From NCBI GenBank assembly GCA_032719365.1, contig CM064863.1, positions 25,243,137-25,307,136 of the forward strand: a DNA stretch of 64,000 nucleotides, given 5' to 3'. A program made the translations under genes and the position numbers. This document shows, piece by piece, positions 11,497 through 23,614 of the stretch. Below the pieces are notes generated by a model that was not told the DNA's origin, made no database searches, and saw only the letters and a program-made list of their open reading frames with translations. Numbering within the stretch: the first letter of the stretch is position 1; each line of letters opens with the position of its first letter. This DNA is from Prinsepia uniflora. Lineage: Eukaryota > Streptophyta > Magnoliopsida > Rosales > Rosaceae.

Positions 11497-11661
11497 AAGC
11501 TCCATGCTTTCTCCCGCTTTTCATTATTAGCTGTGACAAAGGCAGAAGAATTCTATATATATAGACTGGCTTTATGCACATATGCACTTGTTTCATACAC
11601 AAACTATATAAGATTGCACAGATGTTGAATATCGTTTGAGATGCTGAGATACTTAAAGCCT

Positions 11662-14600
11662 TCAAATAGAAATGCTGTTGGGGATTCCACGGCCAGTTAC
11701 CCCGGGCCCTGACGATCGAAGCAGCAATTCATATGGGGGAATGCCTGCTCCACTTCTGTTCTTAAGATGGCTGTCTTTGTTTCTCAGGTTTATGATCTTC
11801 TCTATCTCCTCTAGTCTAGCAGAGAATTTATCAAACGACTTTAAAATCTCTTGATCATTGATCCAATGGGCATGGAGAGGGTTTACCTGACCCAAGTACT
11901 CTTCGTCCGGGGAGTGAGTTGAGAGAGTATCTTGAACCGCCATTAATTTGGTGGCTTGAAGCTTAGTTGCCAAGGAAGATAGGAAGGTTAGCTGAGGGTG
12001 AGAAATGAACTCTTCATAATCAGGGTCATCTTCTTGTGGGATGAGTTTTCGCATCACAGTAGGCCGGTTTGGAACATAACCACCAAAAGGGTACTGCCCG
12101 AAGTTGACGGCCGCGTGCTGACCCGAAGCAACCCAGATCATCGTTGTAAGTATGCCAGATAAATCCTCTTTGGTATGGAGTTTAGGCCACCATGGCTCGT
12201 TTCGCTTGTCATAGTGACCCTTGTTCTTGATCTCACTCCACCAGTCTTGGAGCTCAACATCAGATGTCACAGAATTCGGCTCAGAGTAGTAGTGTTCCAC
12301 ATAGGATTCTACCCATTCTTTTATAGCAGACCATATGAGGAGACCATCAGCAGCATATGGATAGTCCTCAATTACAAGTCTTACGCCACAAGGAGCCGAA
12401 GGATCTTCAATAGCCATGCCTCTAAAAATGCAATCACAAGTATCAACCACTTCAATTCTGGAAATGATAACACAGCTAAGAGTATGGAGTCATTAAAGCC
12501 TTACCTTCGAAGAAGATCAGCCGGTAATGCCTCCCTGTCAAACCTCCACATGCTCTTGTAGGCGGCAGAGCTTACCTCCATAGCATACTTTCCCGGACTA
12601 AACGAGGCCTCAATGATCCCCCCTCCATTGATTAAGCTTTGCCTTGCAAGCGCGTTAATCTCTAAAGTGTAGCGCATATGTGGGTGAAGTAGCTTGTAAA
12701 TGGGATGCATTGAGCTAAGCTGTCTATGAGTTGCGATTATATAAGGCTCCATACAAGCATGAGTCCTCAACCTAGAGGTAACACAAATTATTGTCAATAT
12801 TGGTTAAATGTGACAAAATGTAAACTTTGCAGATGCAAATATAATTGTGTTTTTACCAGTGATTGACTAGTTGATGAATGCCAGCATCGTTGGAGCAAAC
12901 ATGAGCTTTAGCCAGCTTCCAAATCCAATGCGTAGTAGCATGATGCCCGTGAGTATAAACGCGTTTGTTCTGAGGGGACGAAGCTGCTGGTGGAAGTGTA
13001 AGCTCAATAGCTAAAGGCCTCATAATACCAGTAGAGGTGAAGTAGAACACAGTTCTGGAGGCATAAGCTTTTCTATCAGACAAGGAGTTCATCCTTTCGA
13101 TAAATGGCATGAACACGTCATGGTAATCAAGTAAGAACAGCCTCTTCTCCTCGATAGCCTGGTAAGATCAAAATGTTCTTGTTCCGGGATATTTTGTTTG
13201 AAATTTGGAATGAATTAAGAAAATGAATCCATTTCTCATAATGCATTTAGATATTCATACCTTTTCTACACTAATCCCATTGAGTTCTTGTTCTATTAAT
13301 TCCTTCGTGATAGCAGACTCTGGAGGACCGTAAACAGCCGGATCTAGCTTGCTGAGAATCGGAAACTCCTGTGAAAAATCAAAGAATCCTAATTAGGGAC
13401 CCGAAAAAGGCCATTTTCTTTACAAGTAGAAATGGTAATTGAGAAAGGATTTGCTTGTAGGTTACCTTCAAAATCTCAATGTTCACCGGATTCACTCCAG
13501 CTAAAGTTTGGCGTGCAAACTCATTATCACGCAACCAAGCAAATCTATCGCCTAACCACACAAATCGAATCATATGAGCTTCAAATTTTACAAAAACAAC
13601 TGGAAAGGTTAATGATAGAGCAAGATCAAGTGCATTTACGTAGTATAACAGCTGGAATTTCATATTTCAACCATCTTTCTCCAACGTTCAGAACCTCTTT
13701 AACCATGCTGCCCAGAAACAGTTTCTTCTTGCCTTCTTTTTTATCCTCGTCTTTCATGAGGACACCATCAATGTATAGGTTATCTATATCGGAGAAGCAC
13801 TGGAAAGGGATGTCTGAACTCGCCAATGTCGCTGCAAGAGATGGTATGAGATTATGCAGCAAAGATTTCAACCGTCCGGTGGAGAAAGTGTTTTGTTTGA
13901 TTTCCTCAAAAGTCTCATCCCTTGGCACATAAACTGGATGGGGCTTTTCGATTCTACTCTCCGAAAGAGGATCTGTTTAAATGCCATTCAAATTTAGATG
14001 ATAATACCACGAAGATAATTCAATATGATAGAGAAAGAGCATAAACAGGCATACCTGACTTGGTCGGAGGCCGGCCAGTTCTACAGCGCCTGGGATAAGG
14101 CCTCTCCTCGCCACCAATGACCGGCCTAGCTAGATCTTCACTTTTATCAGGGTTTCCCAGCTCATTGTAAACATCATAATCATAAATTCTATCGTGTTCC
14201 TTTCTTCTTCTTCTTCCTTTTCCATTTCCCCGATTACTCAGTAAATCTTCGCGGCGAAGATCTTTAAGCCCCGGTGGGGTTTGTGACGGCAGATATGCCT
14301 AATTTGCCAACAACATGAGCAAAATAAAACATGAGCAAAATAAAGCATGAGCAAAATAAAACATGAGCAAAATAAAGCATGAGCAAAATAAATCAAGCAA
14401 GTATTCGGATTCTAACAACTCATATGTAACAATTCGTACCTGGTTTTTGAAAATGATTCTACTTTCGGGATTTTCATTGCGTGAATGGATCCAAGTGGTT
14501 GCTGGGAAGAAAACTGGGCCTCCATCAAAACCATGGATGACAATCTCCACCAAATAAAACTCTTTGCTTTGGAGATTGGTGATAAGAATCGCCCCGGGGC

Positions 14601-15271
14601 TCCCAAAGTCCGGTGGGACTCTGAATTCCGCAGCATACTCAACAATGTTGGCATGGTTCGACGCCAATGGCCGCGGCAACCACCCTCTCACGGCGGATTG
14701 GACAACCTTCCCTGAATTAGTAACTGTGGAAACAATTAACAAAACAGAGTTTACAGAGCCATTAGAAGTTTAGAACTTTAGAACACACATTTTAGTAACT
14801 GCTTAGCCATTAAAAAGCATGAAAAGTAAATCATAAAAATGAAGAAAAGTTACAGGCTTTATGCTTTAACTAATAAAAATGAGAAATTTACTAACCAGGA
14901 TCAACTTCCCCACTGATGAGCTGAATCATAATCCCCTGTCCAATTCCATTGACGAAGAACTCCCACTGATCCTCAATCTTGTCCGTGAGCTTCTCCTTCA
15001 GCTTCTTCCTCACTGTCACCACCGCCTTCACTTGGATCCCTCCAGCGGAGGAAGGTTTCAAGGGCCCATTAACGTCTTTGCTCTGAAATGGCGCTGCCTC
15101 CACAGCCTTGTCTCCGCCACTGATCATGGCTTTGACTGACCCATGCCCATTGACCCGCGATCCCGGCACACGGGATTTTCGGACCTTGATGTAGCTCCCC
15201 GACCCAGGGATCCGCCGGTCAACGGCTATGTTTGACTTAAGAGGAGTAGTGGGCTGTTTCACTGCATACAT
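11662..15271 (-). CDS. 13S-lipoxygenase, plastid type (LOX6-like), nine exons
   Basis: Exons on the minus strand are 15271-14896, 14711-14440, 14298-14055, 13972-13640, 13551-13466, 13368-13261, 13158-12857, 12771-12505 and 12421-11662. All junctions are GT-AG and in phase, giving 915 aa. It adds O2 to linoleic/linolenic acid. The first 80 residues are basic and Ser/Gly-rich with few acids, like a transit peptide. A PLAT domain follows (about 90-235), then the catalytic domain. Iron ligands are visible: H568 and H573 (IHQLVNHW), H765 and N769 (QHAAVNFG), and the C-terminal I915 (GRGIPNSISI). Ser630-Phe631 at the regiospecificity site favours 13-oxygenation, and Ala616 in NALARQ favours S-stereochemistry. 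RRCRTGRPP and RFAWLRDNEFARQ are typical plant LOX motifs. Length and wording match LOX6-type enzymes. No disruption is seen. Confidence 0.93.
14314..14393. repeat. 16-bp minisatellite, five copies, in LOX intron 2
   Basis: CATGAGCAAAATAAAA/G is repeated five times. It fills 80 of the 141 bp of the intron between exons 2 and 3 (14299-14439). On the sense strand the unit is T-rich, so it may act as part of the polypyrimidine region before the exon 3 acceptor. Confidence 0.9.
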
Positions 15272-15334
15272 ATCTGTTTTTGACAGATTATGGCAAAGTC
15301 CAATACTTTTTTAGAGGGAACGGTGATGGGATGA

Positions 15335-15342
15335 TATATAAG
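15335..15342 (-). promoter_or_regulatory. Candidate TATA box of the lipoxygenase gene
   Basis: On the minus strand ACTTATATATCAT lies about 65 bp upstream of the ATG at 15271, which allows a short leader of some 35 nt. Position and sequence fit a plant TATA box. No transcript evidence is available. Confidence 0.5.
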
Positions 15343-15371
15343 TAAAAGCTTAGACTTAGAGCTGATGAACC

Positions 15372-16938
15372 GACGACGTTTGGTATTTTTCCGGTGGCTG
15401 ACGCCGTAGAAGAAGAGAATGGCAGTCTCAGTCTGCCTGAGAGTGATTGACCATTATAAATACCAGTGGTAGGCTTCTGGGACAGTCTTCCATGCCATCA
15501 TTTAGTAAACTTTTTAGGTGATGATGTGGGGGCAGCGATGGAGACTCTCGGATGTGAGCGCGTGATATCACGCTCCGATTGTCCAAATGAGCGAGCATGG
15601 GTAATGTGCTGACAAAATTATCCAAAAAGTAATATTTGGAAGACTACGAGGAAGATGCTACCACATACTTGTTGACAAACCTAAACTTAGCTATAGCTCA
15701 TTTTGTTTTGAAGTTTTTGTTTGGCTTATCGATTTATTTCTATTTAAAGAATGTATATTTATTTATTAAAATTATAATTAAATTCATGTAATATTACGGT
15801 TATCAAATTAAAAATGGTGCATAGATTTTGAAATATGTAAATCTCAATGCACTGATTTATTTCTGAATTCCGGACTGTCACTTAATACGATGTTGTGTTG
15901 TAAAAATTCCAAAGTACATCAAGAAGAGAGCTAGTTGCACTATGTTACTTAGCTGACACATTATCTAGTTCACTATTTCCCAGTTGTCATCTACATGAAC
16001 ATTATACATGAAGTTCAATAACATGCATTTTATTTTACTTTATCTTGTTATGAACCACCAGATTTGTGGTGATCTTTGTACGAATACCATCAATAATAAA
16101 ACCAACACCTTCTGTTTCACATGTTTATTATATAAATTCAGGATTACATAAATAATAAACAATTTTGTGTAGATGTTGAAAACTTGAAACTATCATCCAT
16201 ATATCATATGTGTAACACGTGTATTCTTTTATGCATCACAATGTGTATCTTCTTTTTTATTATATAAAATTTCTTTATAAAAAATAATATTATTGTATAT
16301 TATAACTATATTATTAAAATTAAGTTATGATAATAAAACTAAGGTTAATATGACAATATTGACGTGGACAAAATCAGGCTAAGAGTTAAAAAACTCACAT
16401 CATTAAAATTATACAAAATTACAAATTATACTTATAAAGTCTCACAAAACAACCAAAATCCTAACAATGTTTATAATCATAAATAAACTACCTCCACTAA
16501 AAGAAACAAACGTCGTCGTCAAACTCGTCCTATTTGATCTTGAAGAAGAAGTAGAGCATGACAAATCTGAAAAAAAAACTTGATTTCCAGTTATCAAATT
16601 GCAAAAATTAAAAAAAAGAAAAAGAAAAAAAATCATAATCTAGCTACTGTGACGAAAATCCAATAAAGATATTACGACAAAATAATATGATGAAAAACTC
16701 AAAATTGAGCATGGTTCAGACCATAGAATCACATAAATGAATTTTTATTACTAGTTAAAGAAAAAATGAGTGAGAGGAGGAAGGGAGAATGCCTTAGTTT
16801 GCTTTTTATTTTTCTTTGAAACGAGGAGAGAAAAAAAATGCTATGATTTTTTTAGTTAGGTCCTTTGCTTTTTTATTATATAATTTTGATTCATGTAAAC
16901 AAGGATGGATCCTTCCCTGGGGCTGGGAGGGCTAAAAA
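15372..16938. other. AT-rich intergenic region upstream of the lipoxygenase gene
   Basis: No gene is recognised. The first few hundred bases are the likely promoter region of the lipoxygenase gene. From about 15700 to 16900 the sequence is strongly AT-rich with poly(A)/poly(T) tracts. The minus-strand frame at 15625-15428 (65 aa) has no recognisable motif. Confidence 0.5.
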
Positions 16939-17741
16939 TGTAACACCCCGAACTCTTATGAATTTGTAAAATTGGAAATTTCTTGTAAAATGACCGCTTT
17001 GCCCCTAGTAAAGGGAAAATGTTAAATTTTGACCCGTGAAACTTTTTGAATTTTGACCAATGTTCGTTACATAGATCAGGACATCATGAGTCCGTAGACA
17101 GGTGGCACGTTGAAATCGGACGTTCGACGGAAAAGTTATGGGTCACATAAGTAAATCGGAACTATTCACGTAAAACGAGGCGAGTGTACAATTGTCACTT
17201 GGTAATTGGTCCAAAATATCAGAGTGGACCAGTGGATAAGTGACACTCATCCCATTGGCCTATTCTCCCATGCCCCTTGGATCTGATATTTGGTTCATGC
17301 ATCTCACTCTCTCCCTCACTTGTTCTCTATAACCCGAAACCCCCCAAAATACAAACATAAAAACACCACCCCACACCATTATACTATCATCTTCTGTGAG
17401 CTTCTGAGAGTGTGAGAGAGACGTGACAACAGAGGGACGACGGAGACGGGTTGAGCATGACGGAGGGCACACGGCTAAGGTGAGCCCGAAAACCCATTTT
17501 TTGACCCAAATTGTAAAACCATTTTCTGAGGCTTGTTGATCGATTTGGATGACCCTAACACGTTCCTAGGTTCAGTACGAACTCGTAGGTGTGAGTTTCG
17601 AGGACAGAGATGGTCGGAGACGACGGGAAATGGAGCTGAAAAATTCATAGTTACTATTCATCATGGGATGGTAACTTTGAGCTTGTTTTTCATCATTTCA
17701 ATTCGATAGGGTTGTTTCTGGGTAGATTGCGAGTTCATAGG

Positions 17742-17746
17742 GACAA
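17742..17746. repeat. Target-site duplication GACAA, left of element A
   Basis: Exact 5-bp match to 45074-45078 on the other side of element A. It defines the element ends and shows the element is intact at both sides. Confidence 0.93.
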
Positions 17747-20499
17747 TGACAGGACCCGCCCCGATCCCACAGGGACCACAAGGGGACGTGCCCTGCTCCC
17801 GTCTGACACCCAATAATTCATACCAATTTTAACTTCAAAGCATCAAATGCATAAATAACCAAATTAAAGTCATACATCAAATCCGAATTAAACAGATGTC
17901 AGACAAGGGATGAAATCCAAAATTACAAGTTGCGAGCACGACTCTAACATAAACCTGCGGGTAAACCACCCAGCAGGGGTTCAGGTACGCAGAAGTAGAT
18001 CTATGCCTCAGCCTCAGGTTCCTCCTCTACCTCAGTATCATGACCTGGTGGGGTTACCAAAACATTAAGGGTGAGTGGACCAAAACTCAAGTTTATAAAA
18101 TCATTTGATAAGTAAAACATATAATTTACCCCTTCCGTTTTCCAAACATGCATGCATCATCATTTAAAACCATAAATCATATAACATGAATCATAAGGCA
18201 TGTAATAAAACCATAAGTATAATTTTAGCCACTGCACTATACACTCCAATCCCGACATCCCCGATGTCTGACGTCCCTGACGTCCAATAAGGTCACAATC
18301 ATAAGGCTACGCGTGTCACTCGGGTCTCAATTCCGAGTTCAATCCCCGAACCCCGTTCGGGTACAGCATCCCCGATGCTTAGCGTCATAGACGCTGGACG
18401 TTCTAGACGTCCGTGACCACTCCGGGGTACCTCATCCGGAGGAGACAGTATCATATGAATGGATCTATACAGTGCAGTACCAAATACATTTTATTGATAT
18501 CCACATGCAAAGCATATATATATACATAGATAAAATCCAAGCCAATCTTTAAGTTTCATCAGACGGGTCTCAAGCCCAAATACCGTGAAACGTGCCATAA
18601 CCATAATCTCCATATCATCAAAACCGTTATTTGTTTTTAGCATGTGAATAAATATATAAGTAAACCAGAAAACATTTATGCACGCAAGGGTTTAATGAAA
18701 ACGGCCCACTTACAGTACAATCCTGCTGAAAACCGAACATATACCCTCGTTCAGGTACAATTGTACAGTCCCTGTCATATCCAAAGTATACATAAAGGTC
18801 AATACAAACCCCTAACATTTAACCATGAAACCCTAGACCGAAACTGGTCCGAAAAAGCCGCCCAAACGAGTTTCCCAAGGCAATAAACCTCATTTTAACC
18901 AACTTAATGATCTCCGATCGACCCGAAACCACCGCCATTGGATCCGGATCGTCGAAACCTAAAGAATGGTGGTGGTCCCACCAAAAGTACTGTTTACACG
19001 TGCACCCACGCGCCTGGTCAACCCTCTGGTCAACTATGCTACAGTACTGCTGACGTCATCACTGACAGTGTCAGAGGACACGTGTCAGCAGTCCATTGGT
19101 CCCTGGTCTGACAGTTTCTGACATGATGACGTCATCATGACGTCACTGCTGACGTCAGCATGATGACGTCATCAGCTACAGTAACCGGGTCACCGCAGAC
19201 CCACGGCTCGACCCGATCACAGATCGTGATTCCGACCACCATTTCAGGTGGGATTTGTTCCTATGGACTCGTCTCTACCTCATCAATGGTTCTGTGCAAA
19301 TAAAACTAGATTCTAGGTTGAATAAACTACTTGAAAATCGACGGGAAGGTTGGCTGTCGGTTCTGGTTATCTTCTCCAGCGAGTCGTCGAGGTTCCAGCC
19401 ACGGTCCTTGGTTCAAACTGGTCGTCAAGGTCCCCTAAATGTGTCATAACAACAACCAAACAATTCCAACGTAAAAAACGGACATTTCGAAGTAGGGAAG
19501 GAAATCGGGCACTCACGGGTTTTTCGTCCTACCGCCGCCGTGTCGCCGCCGTACGCCGTCCAGTTCAGTTCTGGGTCGTCCTGTCGTCACAGTGAACCCA
19601 TCCGTACGTTGGTTCGAATCCAAGTGTGAAGGTTTGGATGGTTTGGGTGGTTTGGGTTGTTCGGGTTTCTTCTCGGGTCTGGGGGAAATCCGGCCGTGCA
19701 GGGTGGCTGTGGAGTGGTGGCCGGCGTCTGGGGGTGGCTGTTGGCTGCTTGGGGTGTGAGGTTGAGTGGTGAGGTGCTGGTGAGTTGTTCCAAGGGGTAA
19801 CCGTGCTAATCGGGTTGAGAGAATGAACATGTAGGTGTATGGTCGCATGGTTTTAATACAAATTATGCATAAGAAATCAAGGGCCAGGATTGAATCTGAC
19901 TTAAGATTCAATGGTGAGGATTAGATCTGGAGATTTTCAGATCAAGGGATGTGATTAAAAGGTGATTTAAATTCTAAATAAATGCTTAGTGGAGCTTGAT
20001 CCAATCTAACCAATTGGTGAGTGACACTTGTCACTCACCAGGTGTCCTCCCATCATATTTCCAGAATAAAATATTTGACACGAAAACCGAGACACGAACC
20101 TCCCGATTTCACGTTTCTGACCATAACTTCCCCGTACGAAGTCCGATTTCGGCGTGCCGCCTGTCTACGGACTCAGGACGTCGAGACCTACCTAACGGTC
20201 CTTGAGTCACGTGGAAATTAGTTGTCAAATGAAAAGTCAACATTTTCGCCCCAACCGTCCAATTTACGGTAATGCCCCTGAACTTCCGATAGTCATAACT
20301 TCTTCCCTGATCGTCCGAATTGGACGTGCCACCTGTCTATGAACTCGTGACATCCCGAATTACGTCACGGTCATAGGTCAAAGTCCATTTAACCCACCAA
20401 TCAAAAAGTCAACAATTTGGCCATACTAATCACAAGGGTAAAAGCGTCAATTCACCTTAAATTACAATATTAAAATCCTCGAGTTTCCGGGGTGTTACA
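17747..20499 (-). repeat. 3' LTR of element A
   Basis: On the minus strand it begins TGTAACACCCCGGAAAC at 20499 and ends GGGTCCTGTCA at 17747. It is longer than its partner mainly through extra sequence around 19055-19150, rich in TGACGTCA palindromes. A predicted leader intron lies at 18713-18045. Confidence 0.92.
19051..19171. promoter_or_regulatory. Cluster of five TGACGTCA palindromes in the 3' LTR of A
   Basis: TGACGTCA occurs at 19051, 19127, 19138, 19150 and 19164. This is the palindromic core bound by bZIP/TGA-type plant transcription factors. The 5' LTR keeps only two copies (43692 and 43706), because the intervening sequence is missing between direct repeats. Function as an enhancer is inference. 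Confidence 0.6.
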
Positions 20500-20514
20500 A
20501 CCGTTCCCCCTTAA
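20500..20514 (-). other. Polypurine tract of element A
   Basis: AAGGGGGAACGG lies directly before the TGTAAC start of the 3' LTR on the minus strand, the expected position for plus-strand DNA priming. Confidence 0.85.
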
Positions 20515-20533
20515 GAAATTTCGTTCCGAAATT

Positions 20534-22351
20534 TCAAAGAAACAAATAAGGAAATTGTTCTCGCATCTGAGCCTCAGGCTCCCATGTGGCTTCTTCCACA
20601 TTCTGGTTTCTCCAGAGAATCTTCACGAGAGGGATCGTCTTCCGACGTAGTACCTTGTCCTTCCGATCCAAGATCTGTACTGGTTGTTCTTCGAAGCTCA
20701 AATCCTCCCGTAGTTCGACTGGTTGTTCCCCTAGTACATGCGAAGCATCATGTACGTACTTCCGTAGCATCGATATGTGGAAAATATCGTGAACTCTAGA
20801 TAGTTCTGGAGGTAGTGCCAATCTGTAAGCAACTCTGCCAATCCTCTCCACGATCTCATAAGGTCCGATAAAACGCGGACTCAGTTTCCCCCGTCGGCCA
20901 AAACGGATAATCCCTTTCCACGGAGATAACTTCAGAAAGACAAAATCTCCCACTTCAAATTCCAAGTCTCGAATTCGTTGATCCGCATAACTCTTTTGGC
21001 GATCCTGTGCCGCATTCAATCTCTCCTTGATAACTCGAACAGTTTCCATGGTTAAGTCCATCAATTCTGGCCCTACAGCCGCTCGCTCTCCTATCTCCGT
21101 CCAGCAGATAGGTGTCCTGCACTGTCGACCATACAGTGCCTCATAGGGTGCCATCCCAATGCTTGCCTGATAGCTGTTGTTGTAAGCGAATTCCATTAAT
21201 GGCAAATGAGTATCCCAAGAGTCCTGAAACTGTAGCACACATGACCTCATCATGTCCTCCAGGGTCTGAATGGTTCTTTCAGACTGTCCATTGGTCTGAG
21301 GATGGAAAACAGTACTGAAACGTAGGGTTGTTCCCAAAGTAGCTTGCAAACTCCGCCAGAACCTGGAAGTGAAACACGGATCACGATCGGACACGATCAA
21401 TTCCGGCGTACCATGCAATCGTATGATTTCCTTCACAAACAACTGAGCCAGTCGGTTAGGTTTATAAGTTTCCTGAACTGGCAGGAAATGGGCTGACTTG
21501 GTTAGCCGGTCCACGATCACCCATACTCCGTCAACTCCACTCTGAGTCCTCGGTAACTTAAAGACGAAGTCCATGGTGAAGTGATCCCACTTCCACTCGG
21601 GAATAGGAAGTGGCTGCATAGCCCCATAAGGTCTCTGCCATTCCGCCTTAACCTGCTGACAGGTTAAGCATTTGCTCACGAACTCAGCAATATCCTTCTT
21701 CATTCCTGGCCACCAATAATGGTTCCGGAGGGTAAGGTACATCTTTGTACCTCCCGGATGCATAGCATAAGCCGAACTATGGGCCTCCTCAAGAATCTCG
21801 GCCCGTAACTCTGCCACTGCAGGTACACACAAACGGCCCAATTTCACAAGTGCTCCATCGTCCCGGATGGTAAAATCCTGTCTCCCATCCGCATCGACCT
21901 CAATTCTGTAAATACAGAGTATTGGATTCTGAAGTTGTGCTTCGATAATCCGATCAATTAGTACTGGTCGTACATGGAAGCTGGCCAACAAAGCTCCATG
22001 CTCATCCGTACCCAAAATAACTCCCGCCTTCCGGAGTTCCACCAGCAAAGGAAGGTACACCATCCCCAGGTGCGCAATTGATCTCGCTGATTTCCTACTG
22101 AGTGCATCTGCCACCACATTGGCCTTACTCGGATGGTACTCAATCGTACAGTCATAATCCTTCAGCAGCTCCAACCATCTCCGTTGTTTCATGTTAAGCT
22201 CCTTCTGAGTGAATAGGTATTTAAGACTCTGGTGGTCGGTGTATATCCGACACGTTGCGCCGAACAGGTAATGTCTCCAGATTTTTAGAGCATGAACCAC
22301 CGCCGCCAACTCCAAATCATGGGTAGGGTAGTTCAACTCATGAGTCTTCAG
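20534..22351 (-). pseudogene. RNase H end, integrase and chromodomain of element A
   Basis: About 600 codons are open. The N-terminal part is RNase H (LELAAVVHALKIWRHYL, IYTDHQSLKYLF). A zinc finger with two His and CLTCQQVK follows. The integrase core shows MDFVFKLP, IVSDRDPCFTSRFW and HPQTNGQSERTIQTLE, which carry the D, D and E catalytic residues. The tail contains KVLRRKTIPLVKILWRN and EEATWEPEAQM, a chromodomain-like signature of chromoviruses, thought to guide insertion to heterochromatin. This section has no internal stop. It is in frame with the upstream RT and is cut from it only by the TAG at 22352. Confidence 0.92.
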
Positions 22352-23614
22352 CTACCGGGATGCATAGGCGATAACCTTGCCAGTCTGCATCAACACGCAG
22401 CCCAGACCTTGCAGCGATGCATCACTGAAGACCACAAACTCTCCACTGTCATCTGGCAATGCAAGGACAGGTGCAGTGGTCAATCGATCTTTCAACTCTT
22501 GAAAACTCCGATCGCACTGCTCATCCCAGATAAACTTTACTCTCTTCCGAGTCAAACGAGTCAATGGTGCAGCAATTTTGGAGAAACCCTCCACGAATCT
22601 CCGGTAGTAACCTGCTAATCCGACAAAACTCCGCACCTCAGTCACAGTTGTCGGTCTAGCCCAGTTGGTCACCGCTTCTATTTTCTGGGGATCCACGCAA
22701 ATCCCATCCGTCGATATCACGTGTCCCAGAAAACCAATATTGCTCAGCCAAAACTGACACTTGCTCAGCTTGGCGTACAACTGTTCTTGTCTCAGCTTTT
22801 CCAAGACCATCCGTAGATGTTCCTCATGTGCACGGGCACTCCTTGAGTATACCAAGATATCATCGATGAACACAATCACAAACTTATCCAGGTAGGGTCG
22901 AAAACCCCGGTTCATCAGATCCATGAATGCTGCCGGAGCATTCGTCAAGCCAAAAGGCATAACAAGGAACTCGTAGTGTCCGTAACGGGTTCGAAAAGCA
23001 GTTTTCGGAATATCCTCCTCCGAAATCCTCAGTTGGTGATACCCAGACCGCAAATCAATTTTCGAGAAGCACTGTGCTCCCCGCAACTGGTCAAAAAGGT
23101 CATCGATCCTAGGTAGAGGATACTGGTTCCTCAGTGTCACCTTGTTGAGTTGTCGATAGTCAATACACAATCAGAGTCTTCCCTCCTTCTTCTTTACGAA
23201 CAACACCGGTGCTCCCCACGGTGAAGTACTCGGTCGGACATATCCCAAATCCACCAACTCCTGCAATTGAGTCTTGAGTTCTCGTAACTCAGCCGGCGCC
23301 ATCCGGTATGGTGCCTGGGATATAGGTCGGGTACAAGGGAGTAGTTCAATTGTAAACTCGATCTCCCGTGATGGTGGCAATCCAGGTAAGTCTTCCGGGA
23401 ATACATCTGGAAACTCACATACCACCGGTATCTCGTCGATACCCGGAGTATCAACCTGCTCCGACATGACATGCGCCAGATAACCCTGGCATCCCTTCCG
23501 TAGAAGTTTGGTAGCAGTAAGTGAAGAAATCACTTCAGGAGGCGAACCGTCACGTTCCCCCTGAAAGATAACCTCCGGCAAACCCGGGCTCCGCATAATC
23601 ACTTGCTTGCTACA
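22352..23614 (-). pseudogene. Reverse transcriptase of element A, with in-frame stops
   Basis: The frame starts in the protease-RT linker (FPDVFPEDLPGLPP, WGAPVLFVKKKEGRL). It is interrupted by TGA at 23171-23173 where CGA (Arg) is expected before LCIDYRQLN. It then runs through the RT core: YPLPRIDDLFDQL, MPFGLTNAPAAFMDLMN, the FIDDILVYS catalytic box and FLGHVISTDGI, into the connection to RNase H (FSDASLQGLGCVLMQ). It stops at TAG 22352-22354 where CAG (Gln) is expected. There are no frameshifts. The product would be polyprotein-encoded RT; this copy is defective. Confidence 0.92.

Noticed and set aside
12505..12771. Gly-rich LINGGGIIE in the lipoxygenase as a sign of an R-lipoxygenase
   Set aside because: The stereocontrol residue is the Ala in NALARQ, a few residues earlier, and it is conserved here as Ala616.
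15428..15625. 65-codon minus-strand frame upstream of the lipoxygenase gene
   Set aside because: It lies in the probable promoter, has no motif and no splice continuity with the gene. It is most likely chance.
16934..16938. Target duplication for the host LTR A'
   Set aside because: AAAAA on the left and ATAAC on the right do not match, so none was claimed.
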